In this document: positions 8,234 through 16,142 of the stretch, piece by piece
Layout of the letters: every line of letters starts with the position of its first letter
How positions within the stretch are numbered: position 1 is the first letter of the stretch
NCBI GenBank assembly: GCA_018064625.1
Contig: JAGHUW010000058.1
Coordinates: forward strand, 1-34,142
Length of the DNA: 34,142 nt
Source of the DNA: Candidatus Cryptobacteroides equifaecalis
GTDB taxonomy: Bacteria; Bacteroidota; Bacteroidia; Bacteroidales; UBA932
Reading direction: 5' to 3'
Program-made: the position numbers and the translations under genes
The notes under the pieces: model-generated
The model's database searches: none
Told to the model about the DNA's origin: nothing
What the model saw: the letters and a program-made list of their open reading frames with translations, nothing else

Positions 8234-8241
8234 TAAATTTG
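8234..8241 (+). promoter_or_regulatory. -7 box (TAaaTTTG) for the glutaminyl cyclase gene
   Basis: TAAATTTG ends 4 nt before the ATG at 8246. With initiation expected about 4-7 nt after the box, the mRNA would begin at or next to its start codon. No -33 TTG at normal spacing is seen. Confidence 0.6.
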
Positions 8242-8245
8242 CAGT

Positions 8246-8995
8246 ATGAAAAAGTTGATCTCGATAGCATTGTTGCTGAGCCTTGCATTCGTATCATGCG
8301 ATGCTGGAATCAGACAATATAAGGTAAAGGTGGTCCGTGAATACAGCCACGATACAGGGGCATATACCCAGGGTCTGTTCTTTCATGACGGAAAGATGTA
8401 TGAAAGTACCGGTCAGTACGGCAGTAGCTCCTTCAGGCAGGTTGATTACGCTACGGGCAATGTCTTGAAAAAGATAAAATTCGGGAAAAAGTATTTCGGC
8501 GAGGGTTCCGTCATGCTGGATGGCAAGCTTTTCATCCTTACCTGGCTCAACAAGGTCATATTTGTGTATGATGCTGAAACCCTGGAGTACAGACAGAGTT
8601 ATTCCTACCAGAGAGAGGGCTGGGGAGCGACCACGGATGGAAAGTACCTTTATTTGTCCGATGGGTCCTCCAAAATATATGTTATGGACAGCAATCTTCG
8701 TCAGATACGAACGATCAACGTTTCCGGCAACGGAAAATCCTTGCGTTACCTGAATGAACTCGAGTGGATAGACGGGAAGATATGGGCTAACATATATACG
8801 ACTGACCTTATCGCAATAATCAATCCGGAGAACGGTAATGTTGAAGGTATGATAGATTGCAGCGGTCTGCTTCCTGATAAACTCAGAACGGCCGATACCG
8901 ATGTTCTCAACGGTATAGCATATAATCCTGACACGAAGCAGATATTCATTACCGGCAAGAATTGGCCGCGTCTCTATGAAATAAGCCTGAAATAA
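8246..8995 (+). CDS. Glutaminyl-peptide cyclotransferase (plant/bacterial beta-propeller type), lipoprotein
   Basis: 249 residues. The N-terminus is a lipoprotein signal, KKLISIALLLSLAFVSC, with lipobox FVSC and acylated Cys19, so the protein should be membrane-anchored outside the cytoplasm. The rest matches the Glu_cyclase_2 family: SHDTGAYTQGLFFHDGKMYE, STGQYGSSS, GWGATTDGKYLYLSDGSSKI, LNELEWIDGKIWAN and VLNGIAYNPDTKQIFITGKNW, in an all-beta (five-bladed propeller) pattern. The enzyme cyclises N-terminal glutamine to pyroglutamate on secreted peptides or proteins. It is a single gene with its own promoter overlapping the rnpB promoter region, and a hairpin 21 nt after its stop. Confidence 0.9.
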   Translation: MKKLISIALLLSLAFVSCDAGIRQYKVKVVREYSHDTGAYTQGLFFHDGKMYESTGQYGSSSFRQVDYATGNVLKKIKFGKKYFGEGSVMLDGKLFILTWLNKVIFVYDAETLEYRQSYSYQREGWGATTDGKYLYLSDGSSKIYVMDSNLRQIRTINVSGNGKSLRYLNELEWIDGKIWANIYTTDLIAIINPENGNVEGMIDCSGLLPDKLRTADTDVLNGIAYNPDTKQIFITGKNWPRLYEISLK

Positions 8996-9016
8996 TAACT
9001 GAAGCCATATAAAAAG

Positions 9017-9043
9017 AACAACTCGCTGTCCCAGCGAGTTGTT
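9017..9043. terminator. Bidirectional terminator shared by the glutaminyl cyclase gene and the 25-codon minus-strand gene
   Basis: Perfect 12-bp stem AACAACTCGCTG / CAGCGAGTTGTT with a 3-nt loop (9029-9031). T-runs follow on both strands: TTTT on plus, and CTTTTTATA on minus (9015-9008). It is 21 nt after the cyclase stop and 9 nt after the stop of the small minus-strand ORF. Confidence 0.85.
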
Positions 9044-9052
9044 TTCGGTTAG

Positions 9053-9130
9053 TTAGTAGTGTATACCTCTTAGAAGGTTATTATTGTTGGTTAGAAGTCT
9101 CCGGTATTGCCCGGAGTAGAGTTGTTTCAT
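9053..9130 (-). CDS. Putative 25-residue peptide gene (or leader peptide), own promoter and terminator
   Basis: Between the glutaminyl cyclase and trmD the minus strand holds a complete mini transcription unit. A strong promoter (TTG at 9168-9166, 18-nt spacer, TAtcTTTG at 9147-9140) is followed 9 nt later by ATG at 9130. There are 25 codons beginning MKQLYSGQYRR, with four consecutive Asn codons at 15-18 and ending LLRGIHY, then TAA at 9055-9053, and the 12-bp terminator 9 nt on. The peptide is basic (K, four R, H) with no membrane segment. A GC hairpin CTCCGG/CCGGAG lies inside codons 4-11 (9119-9102). It could instead be a ~125-nt small RNA with an incidental ORF. I recognise no family; the tight fit of promoter, ORF and terminator is the argument. 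Confidence 0.5.
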   Translation of the reverse strand: MKQLYSGQYRRLLTNNNNLLRGIHY

Positions 9131-9139
9131 TTCCGAGAA

Positions 9140-9168
9140 CAAAGATACGTCATTTTTTTTAATTGCAA
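9140..9168 (-). promoter_or_regulatory. Strong Bacteroidetes-type promoter for the small peptide/sRNA gene
   Basis: Minus strand: TTTTG ending at 9166, an 18-nt spacer, then TATCTTTG (9147-9140). It has both elements of the sigma-ABfr consensus at near-ideal spacing, one of the best promoters in the window, and it points at the 25-codon ORF and not at any neighbouring large gene. Confidence 0.7.
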
Positions 9169-9214
9169 AACTTTTTATGAAAAAAATGCAAAAAAATTAA
9201 TACAATTATTAAAA

Positions 9215-9892
9215 TTATTTATTAAGTAACTCTGGTCTCAGAAGTTTTGTCCTTTCCATGGCCTGTGCATCCTGCCATTCCCTTATTTTCTTCGGGTCTC
9301 CGCAGAGCAGCACATCGGGAACTCTCCAGCCGTTGAATTCAACCGGCCTCGTGTATACAGGTGGGGAGAGAAGATTGTCCTGGAATGAATCACTCAATGC
9401 TGATGTTTCGTCGGTCAGGGCGCCTGGGATCAATCTTATTATGGAATCTGCAAGCAGGGCTGCGGGAATCTCTCCTCCGCTTACCACGTAGTTGCCAACG
9501 GAAATCTCCCTTGTGATGAGATGCTCCCTGATTCTATGGTCTATCCCTTTGTAATGTCCGCAGAGTATTATGATGTTTTCCAACATAGACAGCTGGTTGG
9601 AAATGCCCTGATCAAGGATCTCACCGTCGGGTGACATATATATCACTTCGTCGTAATCCCTTTCGGCTTTGAGCTTTTCAATCATTCTGAATACGGGCTC
9701 AACCATCATGACCATCCCGGCATCTCCTCCATATGAATAATCGTCGACGTTCTTTCTGGAACCTATGCCGAATTCGCGAAGGTTGTGAATGTGTATTTCA
9801 ACCAGTCCTTTTGCTACCGCCCGGCCCACGATGGAGTGGGAAAGAGGGCTTTCCAGCAGTTCTGGTACAACAGTTAATATGTCAATTCTCAT
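9215..9892 (-). CDS. trmD: tRNA (guanine-N1-)-methyltransferase TrmD
   Basis: 225 residues, standard length. TrmD methylates N1 of G37 in tRNAs reading CNN codons and so prevents +1 frameshifting; it is a SPOUT-fold dimer using SAM. Family marks: [42 protein letters not shown], the SAM knot [19 protein letters not shown], and the linker [16 protein letters not shown]. The segment usually read as GDYVLTGGE is GNYVVSGGE here, and DGLL is DNLL; the catalytic-linker Asp remains. A TAaaTTTG box ends 7 nt before the ATG. It is a single gene, diverging from DUF349. I see no hairpin right after its stop; readthrough would run into the small peptide promoter. Confidence 0.95.
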   Translation of the reverse strand: MRIDILTVVPELLESPLSHSIVGRAVAKGLVEIHIHNLREFGIGSRKNVDDYSYGGDAGMVMMVEPVFRMIEKLKAERDYDEVIYMSPDGEILDQGISNQLSMLENIIILCGHYKGIDHRIREHLITREISVGNYVVSGGEIPAALLADSIIRLIPGALTDETSALSDSFQDNLLSPPVYTRPVEFNGWRVPDVLLCGDPKKIREWQDAQAMERTKLLRPELLNK

Positions 9893-9899
9893 AATATCG

Positions 9900-9907
9900 C
9901 AAATTTA
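9900..9907 (-). promoter_or_regulatory. -7 box (TAaaTTTG) for trmD
   Basis: TAAATTTG on the minus strand, ending 7 nt before the trmD ATG at 9892, implying a very short or absent leader. Back to back with the box at 9920-9927. Confidence 0.6.
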
Positions 9908-9919
9908 CGATAATTTTAT

Positions 9920-9927
9920 TATATTTG
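9920..9927 (+). promoter_or_regulatory. -7 box (TAtaTTTG) for DUF349-yidC
   Basis: TATATTTG followed by a 32-nt AT-rich leader to the ATG at 9960. It has an ordinary leader, unlike the divergent trmD box 12 bp away. Confidence 0.6.
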
Positions 9928-9959
9928 TGTGTTATAACATTATCTAACTCTTAATTAAG

Positions 9960-11687
9960 ATGAGCGAATTGAACATTCCTGAAGAGATCCGTCAGATCTC
10001 GTCAGACGTAGAAGAAAAGGCCCAGGAAGTGGTCGCAGAGACTGTCAATCTTGCAGACAAGACTCTTGCAGAACTTTCGGATTTGTTTCAGAATCTCAAG
10101 GATAGCGCAGACAGCATGGCCCGTTCCAAGGAAGCAGAGTCCATCAAGTCTGCCTTCTACAAACTTCTTCTGAAGTTGAAAGGGGAGAGCGGCAGCGAAA
10201 CAGCAGACGGTGGACAGAATCCTTTCGAGGTGGTCGAGCAGAACTTCAAGGCTATTTATGCCGATTACAAGAAGGAGCGCGCTGAGTTCAACAGGCAGCA
10301 GGAAGCTGTCCGTGAGGAGAATCTGAAGAAAAAACAGACTATAATCGACGAATTGAAGGCTATTGTGGAAGGTCAGGATGACGTGAGCGCCATGTTCCCT
10401 GCTTTCCGCGAACTCCAGAACAGATGGAGGGATGCCGGCCCTGTTCCAGCTACCGCATACAGGGATGTCAATGATACATATCAGTTCTTTGTGGAGAAGT
10501 TCTATGACATGGTCAAGATAAACCGCGATTTGCGTGACCTGGACTTCAAGAAGAACCTCGCAGCCAAGGAGGCTTTCTGTGAGGCTGCGGAAAAACTTGC
10601 AGAAAATGAAAATGTGGTGAATGCCTTCATGGAGCTCCAGAAGCTTCATGAGCAGTGGAAGGAGTTCGGACCTGTTGCAAAGGAGTACAGGGATGACATC
10701 TGGAACCGCTTCAAGGCAGCTACCGCAGTCATAAACAAGAGATATCAGGCTCACTTCGAGGAGATGAAGGGCAAGCAGGAGGAGAATCTTGCTGCCAAGA
10801 CTGCTCTTTGCGAGAAGCTTGAGGAGATAGTCGCAAAGGAGGTCAAGTCTTCAGGCGAATGGAATACCCTTTCAAAGGAGATCGAGGACCTTCAGGCCGA
10901 GTGGAGGAAGATAGGCTTTGCCACAAAGAAGGAGAATCAGAAGATTTATGACCGCTTCCGTGCAGCCTGCGATACCTTCTTCGCCAAGAAGCGCGAGTAC
11001 TACACCGAGTTCAAGGATAATATGAACGAGAACCTCGAGAAGAAGCTTTCGCTCATTGAGCAGGCAGAGGCTCTCAAGCTCAGCACTGATTGGAAAAAGG
11101 CTACAGATCAGTTCATAGCCCTCCAGAAACAGTGGAAGGAGATTGGCGCGGTGCCAAGAAAGAAGTCCGAGGCTCTCTGGAAGAAGTTCCGTGGTGCATG
11201 TGATGAGTTCTTTGCTTCAAGGGACGCCAATGCAGCTCCGGAGAATGACTTCTATGGAAACCTGAAGGCCAAGAAGAAGCTTGTGGAAGAGATTCTTGCA
11301 TTTGCTGTGACCGACGAGAATGCAGCAGAGGCGATGAAAGGCTTTGCAGACCGCTGGCAGGCTATCGGACATGTTCCATTCAAGGAGAAGGACAACATCA
11401 CAAAGGCCTACAGGGATGCAATGAAGGAGAAGTTCCCATCATTCGGTCATAGGACGGGTTCACGTCTCGGAGGAAAGCCAGCCCGCAGCCCTAAGGATCT
11501 CCTGATAGACAGGTATCACGCCCTTCAGCAGGATATCACCACATACGAGAACAATATAGGTTTCTTCTCTGCTTCAAAGAGCAGCGCGCCTCTGATCAAG
11601 CAGATGCAGGAGCGCATAGAGAGTGCAAAGGCTGAACTCAAGGAGCTTGAGGCCAAGATTCGTCAAACTGAGGAGGAAGAGGCATAA
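9960..11687 (+). CDS. DUF349 repeat protein
   Basis: 575 residues, Lys/Glu-rich, almost wholly helical. It carries five DUF349 repeats of ~70-80 residues, each marked by a W-x-x-x-G turn (WRDAG, WKEFG, WRKIG, WKEIG, WQAIG) followed by a helix with a Phe-rich core (e.g. LWKKFRGACDEFFASR). A low-complexity acidic N-terminus of ~80 residues and a C-terminal coiled coil (MQERIESAKAELKELEAKIR) flank them. No signal peptide or membrane segment. DUF349 proteins are known from Actinobacteria and Bacteroidetes; their biochemical role is not established to my knowledge. Its TAA stop overlaps the yidC ATG (TAATG), so coupling to membrane insertion is suggested only by position. Confidence 0.88.
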   Translation: MSELNIPEEIRQISSDVEEKAQEVVAETVNLADKTLAELSDLFQNLKDSADSMARSKEAESIKSAFYKLLLKLKGESGSETADGGQNPFEVVEQNFKAIYADYKKERAEFNRQQEAVREENLKKKQTIIDELKAIVEGQDDVSAMFPAFRELQNRWRDAGPVPATAYRDVNDTYQFFVEKFYDMVKINRDLRDLDFKKNLAAKEAFCEAAEKLAENENVVNAFMELQKLHEQWKEFGPVAKEYRDDIWNRFKAATAVINKRYQAHFEEMKGKQEENLAAKTALCEKLEEIVAKEVKSSGEWNTLSKEIEDLQAEWRKIGFATKKENQKIYDRFRAACDTFFAKKREYYTEFKDNMNENLEKKLSLIEQAEALKLSTDWKKATDQFIALQKQWKEIGAVPRKKSEALWKKFRGACDEFFASRDANAAPENDFYGNLKAKKKLVEEILAFAVTDENAAEAMKGFADRWQAIGHVPFKEKDNITKAYRDAMKEKFPSFGHRTGSRLGGKPARSPKDLLIDRYHALQQDITTYENNIGFFSASKSSAPLIKQMQERIESAKAELKELEAKIRQTEEEEA

Positions 11688-13525
11688 TGGATAAGAATTC
11701 GATTACCGGTTTCATTCTCATTGCCGCAATCCTTTTCGGATTTACATTCTTCCAGCAGAGACAGTCCAGGAAGATCATGGAGGAGCAGGCTGCGATAGCT
11801 GACTCACTTGCCATGCTTAGCCCTGCGGACACATCATCTTATGCCGTTGCGGAACCTGTAGACAGTCAGAATGTTGCTGCAGCTCAGGCTATATTCAAGG
11901 ATGCTTGTCTTGATTCTGCGTACAGGGCAGAATCACATATAATAAGCATTGAGAATGATAAGCTCAGACTTGAGATTGACACCAAGGGTGCTCAGCCTCA
12001 TTCAGCATGGGTGAAGGGTTACTTCAACCATGATGGCAGCGACCTCTACCTTTTCAAGGGTGATGGCTTCGAATACAATATAAATGTATATACCGGAGAG
12101 TACATCTCTACGAAAGACTTTAACTTCGAGGTCGCATATCTTGATGGAAAGACAGCTGTACTCAGACTTCCTTTCTCAAATGGAGCATACATAGAGCAGA
12201 GGTACGAACTCCAGGACGGTGCATACAACGTTGCAAACAAGCTTTCTTTCGTTGGTATGGGTTCTGTCATCCCAAGGAACGTGAACGCATTTGACGTCGA
12301 CTTCAACATGACGGTTCCGAGGATGGAGAAGGGATATAAGAATGAATCCCAGTATTCAAAGCTTGACTATTATTTTGATGGAGACAAGAAGCCTTCTGAG
12401 ATCGGAAGGGGACGCAGCGGCTCCAAGCGCATAGACTCGAAGCTCAGCTGGTTTGCATTCCAGCAGCAGTTCTTCTCTGCTATCGTGGAAGCTCCGGACT
12501 CATTTGCTTCGGGTGAACTTGCTGTGAACTTCCTGTCACAGGATGACCCTGAGCACAATCTCATGGATTGTTCAGCTAAGATGAGGATGGATTTCAAGGG
12601 TGGAGAGAAAGTGGAGGTTCCTTTCAACTTCTATTTCGGTCCAAACCATTTTCAGACACTCAAGGCATACGACAAGAAGTATGAGAAGATAATCCCTCTT
12701 GGTGGCTGGCTTGTTGGCTGGTTCACAAGGTATGTGATCATTCCTCTGTTCAACTTCCTGCACCGTTTCATTGACAACTTCGGTATCATCATCCTTCTTA
12801 TGACACTCGTCATCAAGATTGTGGTCATGCCGTTCACGAACAAGTCCTTCATCTCCTCGGCAAGGATGGCGGCTCTAAGGCCGGAGATTGAGAAGATCAA
12901 TGCAAAGTATCCTAAGCCGGATGATGCTATGAAGAAGCAGCAGGCAACGATGAACCTGTATAAACGGGCCGGGGTAAGCCCTATGGGTGGATGTCTTCCT
13001 ACATTGTTCACATTCCCTATACTTTGGGCGATGTTCCGCTTCTTCCCTGCTTCCATAGAGTTGAGACAGCAGTCATTCCTGTGGTGTCATGACCTTTCAG
13101 CATACGATTCCATACTTGACTACGGCATGCGCATCCCGATTCTTGGCGACCACCTTTCTCTCTTCGCCCTGCTCATGGCTGTGACCATGTGGCTGTATTC
13201 GAAGATGACCATGGCCGGCCAGCCTACTGCGAATGACCCTAATGCAGCATCTATGAGGTTCATGTCAATGTGGATGATGCCTATCATGATGTTCTTCATC
13301 TGCAACAACCTCTCGGCTGCATTGAGCTACTACTACCTTCTTTCACAGTTGTTCAGTATCGCTCAGAATTTCATCATCAAGAAATTCTTTGTCAATCCGG
13401 ATGAGATTCTGGCCAAGGTGAGAGCTTCCGAGGGCAAGCCTATGCCTAAGAGCAAATGGCAGCTCAGATTGGAAGAGGCTCAGAAAATACAGGAGGCTCA
13501 ACGCAAACAGCAAGGCCGTAGATAA
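11687..13525 (+). CDS. yidC: Membrane protein insertase YidC
   Basis: 612 residues, full length for a Gram-negative YidC. A first membrane helix (GFILIAAILFGFTFF) is followed by a ~320-residue periplasmic beta domain, then the conserved insertase core: LVGWFTRYVIIPLFNFL, FGIIILLMTLVIKIVVMPF, a cytoplasmic hairpin (RPEIEKINAKYP...MNLYKRAGVSPMGGCLP), and three further helices including MMPIMMFFICNNLSAALSYY. The C-terminal tail is basic and Gln-rich (RKQQGRR). YidC inserts inner-membrane proteins alone or with SecYEG. It starts on the last base of the DUF349 stop codon; yggS follows after 3 nt. Confidence 0.96.
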   Translation: MDKNSITGFILIAAILFGFTFFQQRQSRKIMEEQAAIADSLAMLSPADTSSYAVAEPVDSQNVAAAQAIFKDACLDSAYRAESHIISIENDKLRLEIDTKGAQPHSAWVKGYFNHDGSDLYLFKGDGFEYNINVYTGEYISTKDFNFEVAYLDGKTAVLRLPFSNGAYIEQRYELQDGAYNVANKLSFVGMGSVIPRNVNAFDVDFNMTVPRMEKGYKNESQYSKLDYYFDGDKKPSEIGRGRSGSKRIDSKLSWFAFQQQFFSAIVEAPDSFASGELAVNFLSQDDPEHNLMDCSAKMRMDFKGGEKVEVPFNFYFGPNHFQTLKAYDKKYEKIIPLGGWLVGWFTRYVIIPLFNFLHRFIDNFGIIILLMTLVIKIVVMPFTNKSFISSARMAALRPEIEKINAKYPKPDDAMKKQQATMNLYKRAGVSPMGGCLPTLFTFPILWAMFRFFPASIELRQQSFLWCHDLSAYDSILDYGMRIPILGDHLSLFALLMAVTMWLYSKMTMAGQPTANDPNAASMRFMSMWMMPIMMFFICNNLSAALSYYYLLSQLFSIAQNFIIKKFFVNPDEILAKVRASEGKPMPKSKWQLRLEEAQKIQEAQRKQQGRR

Positions 13526-13528
13526 AAG

Positions 13529-14188
13529 ATGATATCAGAAAGTATCAAAGCTATATTGAAGAGACTGCCATCCGATGTCAAATTGGTGGCAGTCTCGAAG
13601 TATCACCCCGAAGAGGCCATAATGGAAGCTTACGGATGCGGGCAGAGATGCTTTGCTGAATCCAGGCCACAGGAGTTCCAGAAGAAGTATCAGGATCTTC
13701 ATCTGGATGGTGTGGAATGGCATTTCATCGGCCATCTGCAGACAAACAAACTTAAGATGGTCCTTCCTTACGCGGACCTCGTGCAATCTGTGGATTCATT
13801 GCATCTTCTTCAGGAAATAGACAAGTGGGGGAGAACGAACGGCAAGACCATCAAGGTTCTTCTCGAGATGCATGTGGCTGCCGAGGAGACCAAGCAGGGA
13901 TTCACTGAGGAGGAGCTGCTTGATATTCTGTTCAATGCAGAAAAATATAAGAATATAGAATTCTGCGGACTTATGGGTATGGCTACAAATACAGACAACG
14001 AGGAGGATATCCGTGCTGATTTCTCCAGGATAAGTCATTGGTTCTCATACCTGAAAGACCTGTTTCCTGAACTCGTCAGTTTCCGGGAGCTTTCCATAGG
14101 AATGTCCGGTGACTGGCCCATAGCATTGGAATACGGTGCCACTATGGTTAGGGTGGGTACTTCGATATTCGGTGAACGACAGTATTGA
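13529..14188 (+). CDS. yggS: YggS-type pyridoxal-phosphate homeostasis protein
   Basis: 219 residues, one alanine-racemase-like barrel without the second domain of racemases. The PLP lysine is in KLVAVSKYHPEE. Other marks: FAESRPQEFQKK (the family usually has GENRVQE; here AESRPQE), WHFIGHLQTNKLK, VDSLHLLQEI, GLMGMAT, SIGMSGDWPIALEYGATMVRVG. This family binds PLP without known catalysis and keeps vitamin B6 and amino-acid pools balanced. It lies 3 nt after yidC and 22 nt before the NagB-like gene. Confidence 0.95.
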   Translation: MISESIKAILKRLPSDVKLVAVSKYHPEEAIMEAYGCGQRCFAESRPQEFQKKYQDLHLDGVEWHFIGHLQTNKLKMVLPYADLVQSVDSLHLLQEIDKWGRTNGKTIKVLLEMHVAAEETKQGFTEEELLDILFNAEKYKNIEFCGLMGMATNTDNEEDIRADFSRISHWFSYLKDLFPELVSFRELSIGMSGDWPIALEYGATMVRVGTSIFGERQY

Positions 14189-14210
14189 TTATTTAATATA
14201 TATTGAATTA

Positions 14211-16142
14211 ATGAAGCATTTTTCATTACCGAAGGAGGGGGGACTCCTTGAGTATAAAGTTCCTAAGGGTATACTTCACAGTTATGAGAAGATCTATACT
14301 GAGATCAGGGATCTGTCTGAGACTGCATGTGCGGATGTTGCTGAAGTCATCATCAACGCCATCAACGATTTTGACTGTGACAGGGAGGGTCGCAAGTTCA
14401 AACTCGGACTCACCACGGGAAGAACACCGCTTTCTCTTTACAAAATTCTGGTAAATGCATACGAATCGGGTAAAGTGTCTTTCAAGAATGTCGAAGCCTT
14501 TACCATTGATGAGTATTATCCTATAGCAAAGACTGAGCCTCAAAGCCGTAACTATCGCTTGCACAAGGAGTTTATTGACAAGGTTGATTTTGAAATTGAT
14601 GCTTTCCACGTTCCGGACAGTACTGCGTCCACCTCTGAAGTGTCAGAAACAAATGCGGCCTTCGACAAGATTGCCAGCAATCTTGACCTGCTGGTGATAG
14701 GAATGGGTGAGAATGGCCAGGTTGGCTTCAACGAGGCTGGAACCACTCTCCATAGCCGTACACGTACAGTTCTCATGTCTTATAATTCAAGGAAAAGGCA
14801 GAGCGAGAATTTCGCAGGCTCGATCGAGGATACTCCTACCATGGCACTCACCATGGGACTTGGCACCATGATGAGTGCCAAACAGGTAATTCTCATGGCT
14901 TTTGGTGAAAATAAGGCTAAGGTTGTAAAGAATATTGTAGAGGGCGAGGTCAGCACATCATGCCCGGCATCCATGTTCCAGAACCATAATAACGTGAGCC
15001 TGTATGTGGATGAAACCGCAGCGGAAAATCTTACCCGTGTGGTCGCTCCATGGTGTGTGGGTAGTTGCGACTGGACACCCAAGTTCCGTCGCAAGGCTGT
15101 CGTATGGCTGTGCCAGAAGGTTGGTAAGCCAATTCTCAAGCTTGATAATCAGGATTATCTTGATAATGGCCTCGGAGAGCTTATCCATTTCTACGGTCCT
15201 TACCAGAAGATCAACATCGAGGTGTTCAACGACCTTCAGCATACCATCACCGGCTGGCCGGGAGGAAAGCCGAATGCAGACGATTCCACTCGTCCAGTAA
15301 GTTCCAACCCATATCCTAAGAAGGTTTTGATTTTCTCACCACATCCTGATGATGATGTCATCTCGATGGGCGGTACTTTCATACGCCTTGTCCATCAGGG
15401 ACATGACGTGCATGTGGCATACGAAACATCCGGAAATATAGCAGTTCACGATGACGTCGTCATCCAGCACATGGATGCGGCCTACGAGCTTGGCCTCGGA
15501 GACAGGCGCAAGGAAGTGGCCGATCTTGTTGCCGGAAAGATGAGGGGAGCGGCTGAACCTGCGGAGCTTCTTAAGATCAAAGGCGCAATACGTCGTTCAG
15601 AGGCGAAGGGGGCGGTTCGTAGCTTCGGGCTGAAGGAAGAGAACGTACATTTCCTCAATCTACCTTTCTATGAGTCTGGTGCAACAGTGAAACTTCCTCG
15701 TACCCAGGCAGATGTTGATATCATCAAGAAGCTTATGAACGAGATCCAGCCGGATCAGATATATATGGCGGGAGACCTTGCAGACCCTCACGGAACCCAT
15801 CGCGTCTGCACGGAAGCTGCACTTGAAGCACTTGAGCAGTTGCGCGAAGAGGGGCAGCCATGGGTGGAGAATACTCACGTATGGCTTTACCGCGGAGCCT
15901 GGATGGAATGGGAACTCGGACGTGTTGACATGGCAGTTCCTCTCAGTCCTGATGAGGTTGTTGAGAAACGCTATGCGATTTACCACCATCTTTCACAGAA
16001 GGATATAGTTCCTTTCCCTGGAGATGACCCACGCGAGTTCTGGCAGCGTGCGGAAGACCGTACCCAGAACACCGCAAGGCTTTATGATCAGCTTGGAATG
16101 GCTGAATATCAGGCTATTGAGGTATTCCTCAGGCTTTTCTAA
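14211..16142 (+). CDS. NagB-like sugar-phosphate isomerase domain fused to a PIG-L (LmbE) deacetylase domain
   Basis: 643 residues. Residues ~30-285 are a glucosamine-6-phosphate deaminase (NagB) domain: LTTGRTPLSLYKI, FTIDEYYPI (Asp100 = NagB Asp72), GMGENGQVGFNEAG, MALTMGLGTMM. Residues ~370-600 are a PIG-L/LmbE zinc deacetylase: SPHPDDD (His378, Asp380, Asp381) and the second zinc site DPHGTHR (His527, His530). NagB turns GlcN6P into Fru6P and ammonia; PIG-L enzymes remove N-acetyl groups from GlcNAc conjugates. The fusion suggests deacetylation followed by sugar-phosphate handling, but NagB Asp141 and His143 are Asn168 and Gln170 here, so deaminase activity is doubtful. Such fusions occur in Bacteroidetes as I recall. 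I use ATG 14211; the frame extends upstream into yggS. Its 3' end overlaps lpxB by 14 bp. Confidence 0.88.
   Translation: MKHFSLPKEGGLLEYKVPKGILHSYEKIYTEIRDLSETACADVAEVIINAINDFDCDREGRKFKLGLTTGRTPLSLYKILVNAYESGKVSFKNVEAFTIDEYYPIAKTEPQSRNYRLHKEFIDKVDFEIDAFHVPDSTASTSEVSETNAAFDKIASNLDLLVIGMGENGQVGFNEAGTTLHSRTRTVLMSYNSRKRQSENFAGSIEDTPTMALTMGLGTMMSAKQVILMAFGENKAKVVKNIVEGEVSTSCPASMFQNHNNVSLYVDETAAENLTRVVAPWCVGSCDWTPKFRRKAVVWLCQKVGKPILKLDNQDYLDNGLGELIHFYGPYQKINIEVFNDLQHTITGWPGGKPNADDSTRPVSSNPYPKKVLIFSPHPDDDVISMGGTFIRLVHQGHDVHVAYETSGNIAVHDDVVIQHMDAAYELGLGDRRKEVADLVAGKMRGAAEPAELLKIKGAIRRSEAKGAVRSFGLKEENVHFLNLPFYESGATVKLPRTQADVDIIKKLMNEIQPDQIYMAGDLADPHGTHRVCTEAALEALEQLREEGQPWVENTHVWLYRGAWMEWELGRVDMAVPLSPDEVVEKRYAIYHHLSQKDIVPFPGDDPREFWQRAEDRTQNTARLYDQLGMAEYQAIEVFLRLF

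Noticed and set aside
8046-8322. Two short plus-strand open frames
   Set aside because: They lie on the antisense strand of RNase P RNA and run into the glutaminyl cyclase start in another frame.
9008-9135. 6S, SRP or tmRNA in the gap before trmD
   Set aside because: No SRP GGAA/tetraloop domain, no long 6S-like rod and no tmRNA tRNA-like ends; a small ORF fits better.
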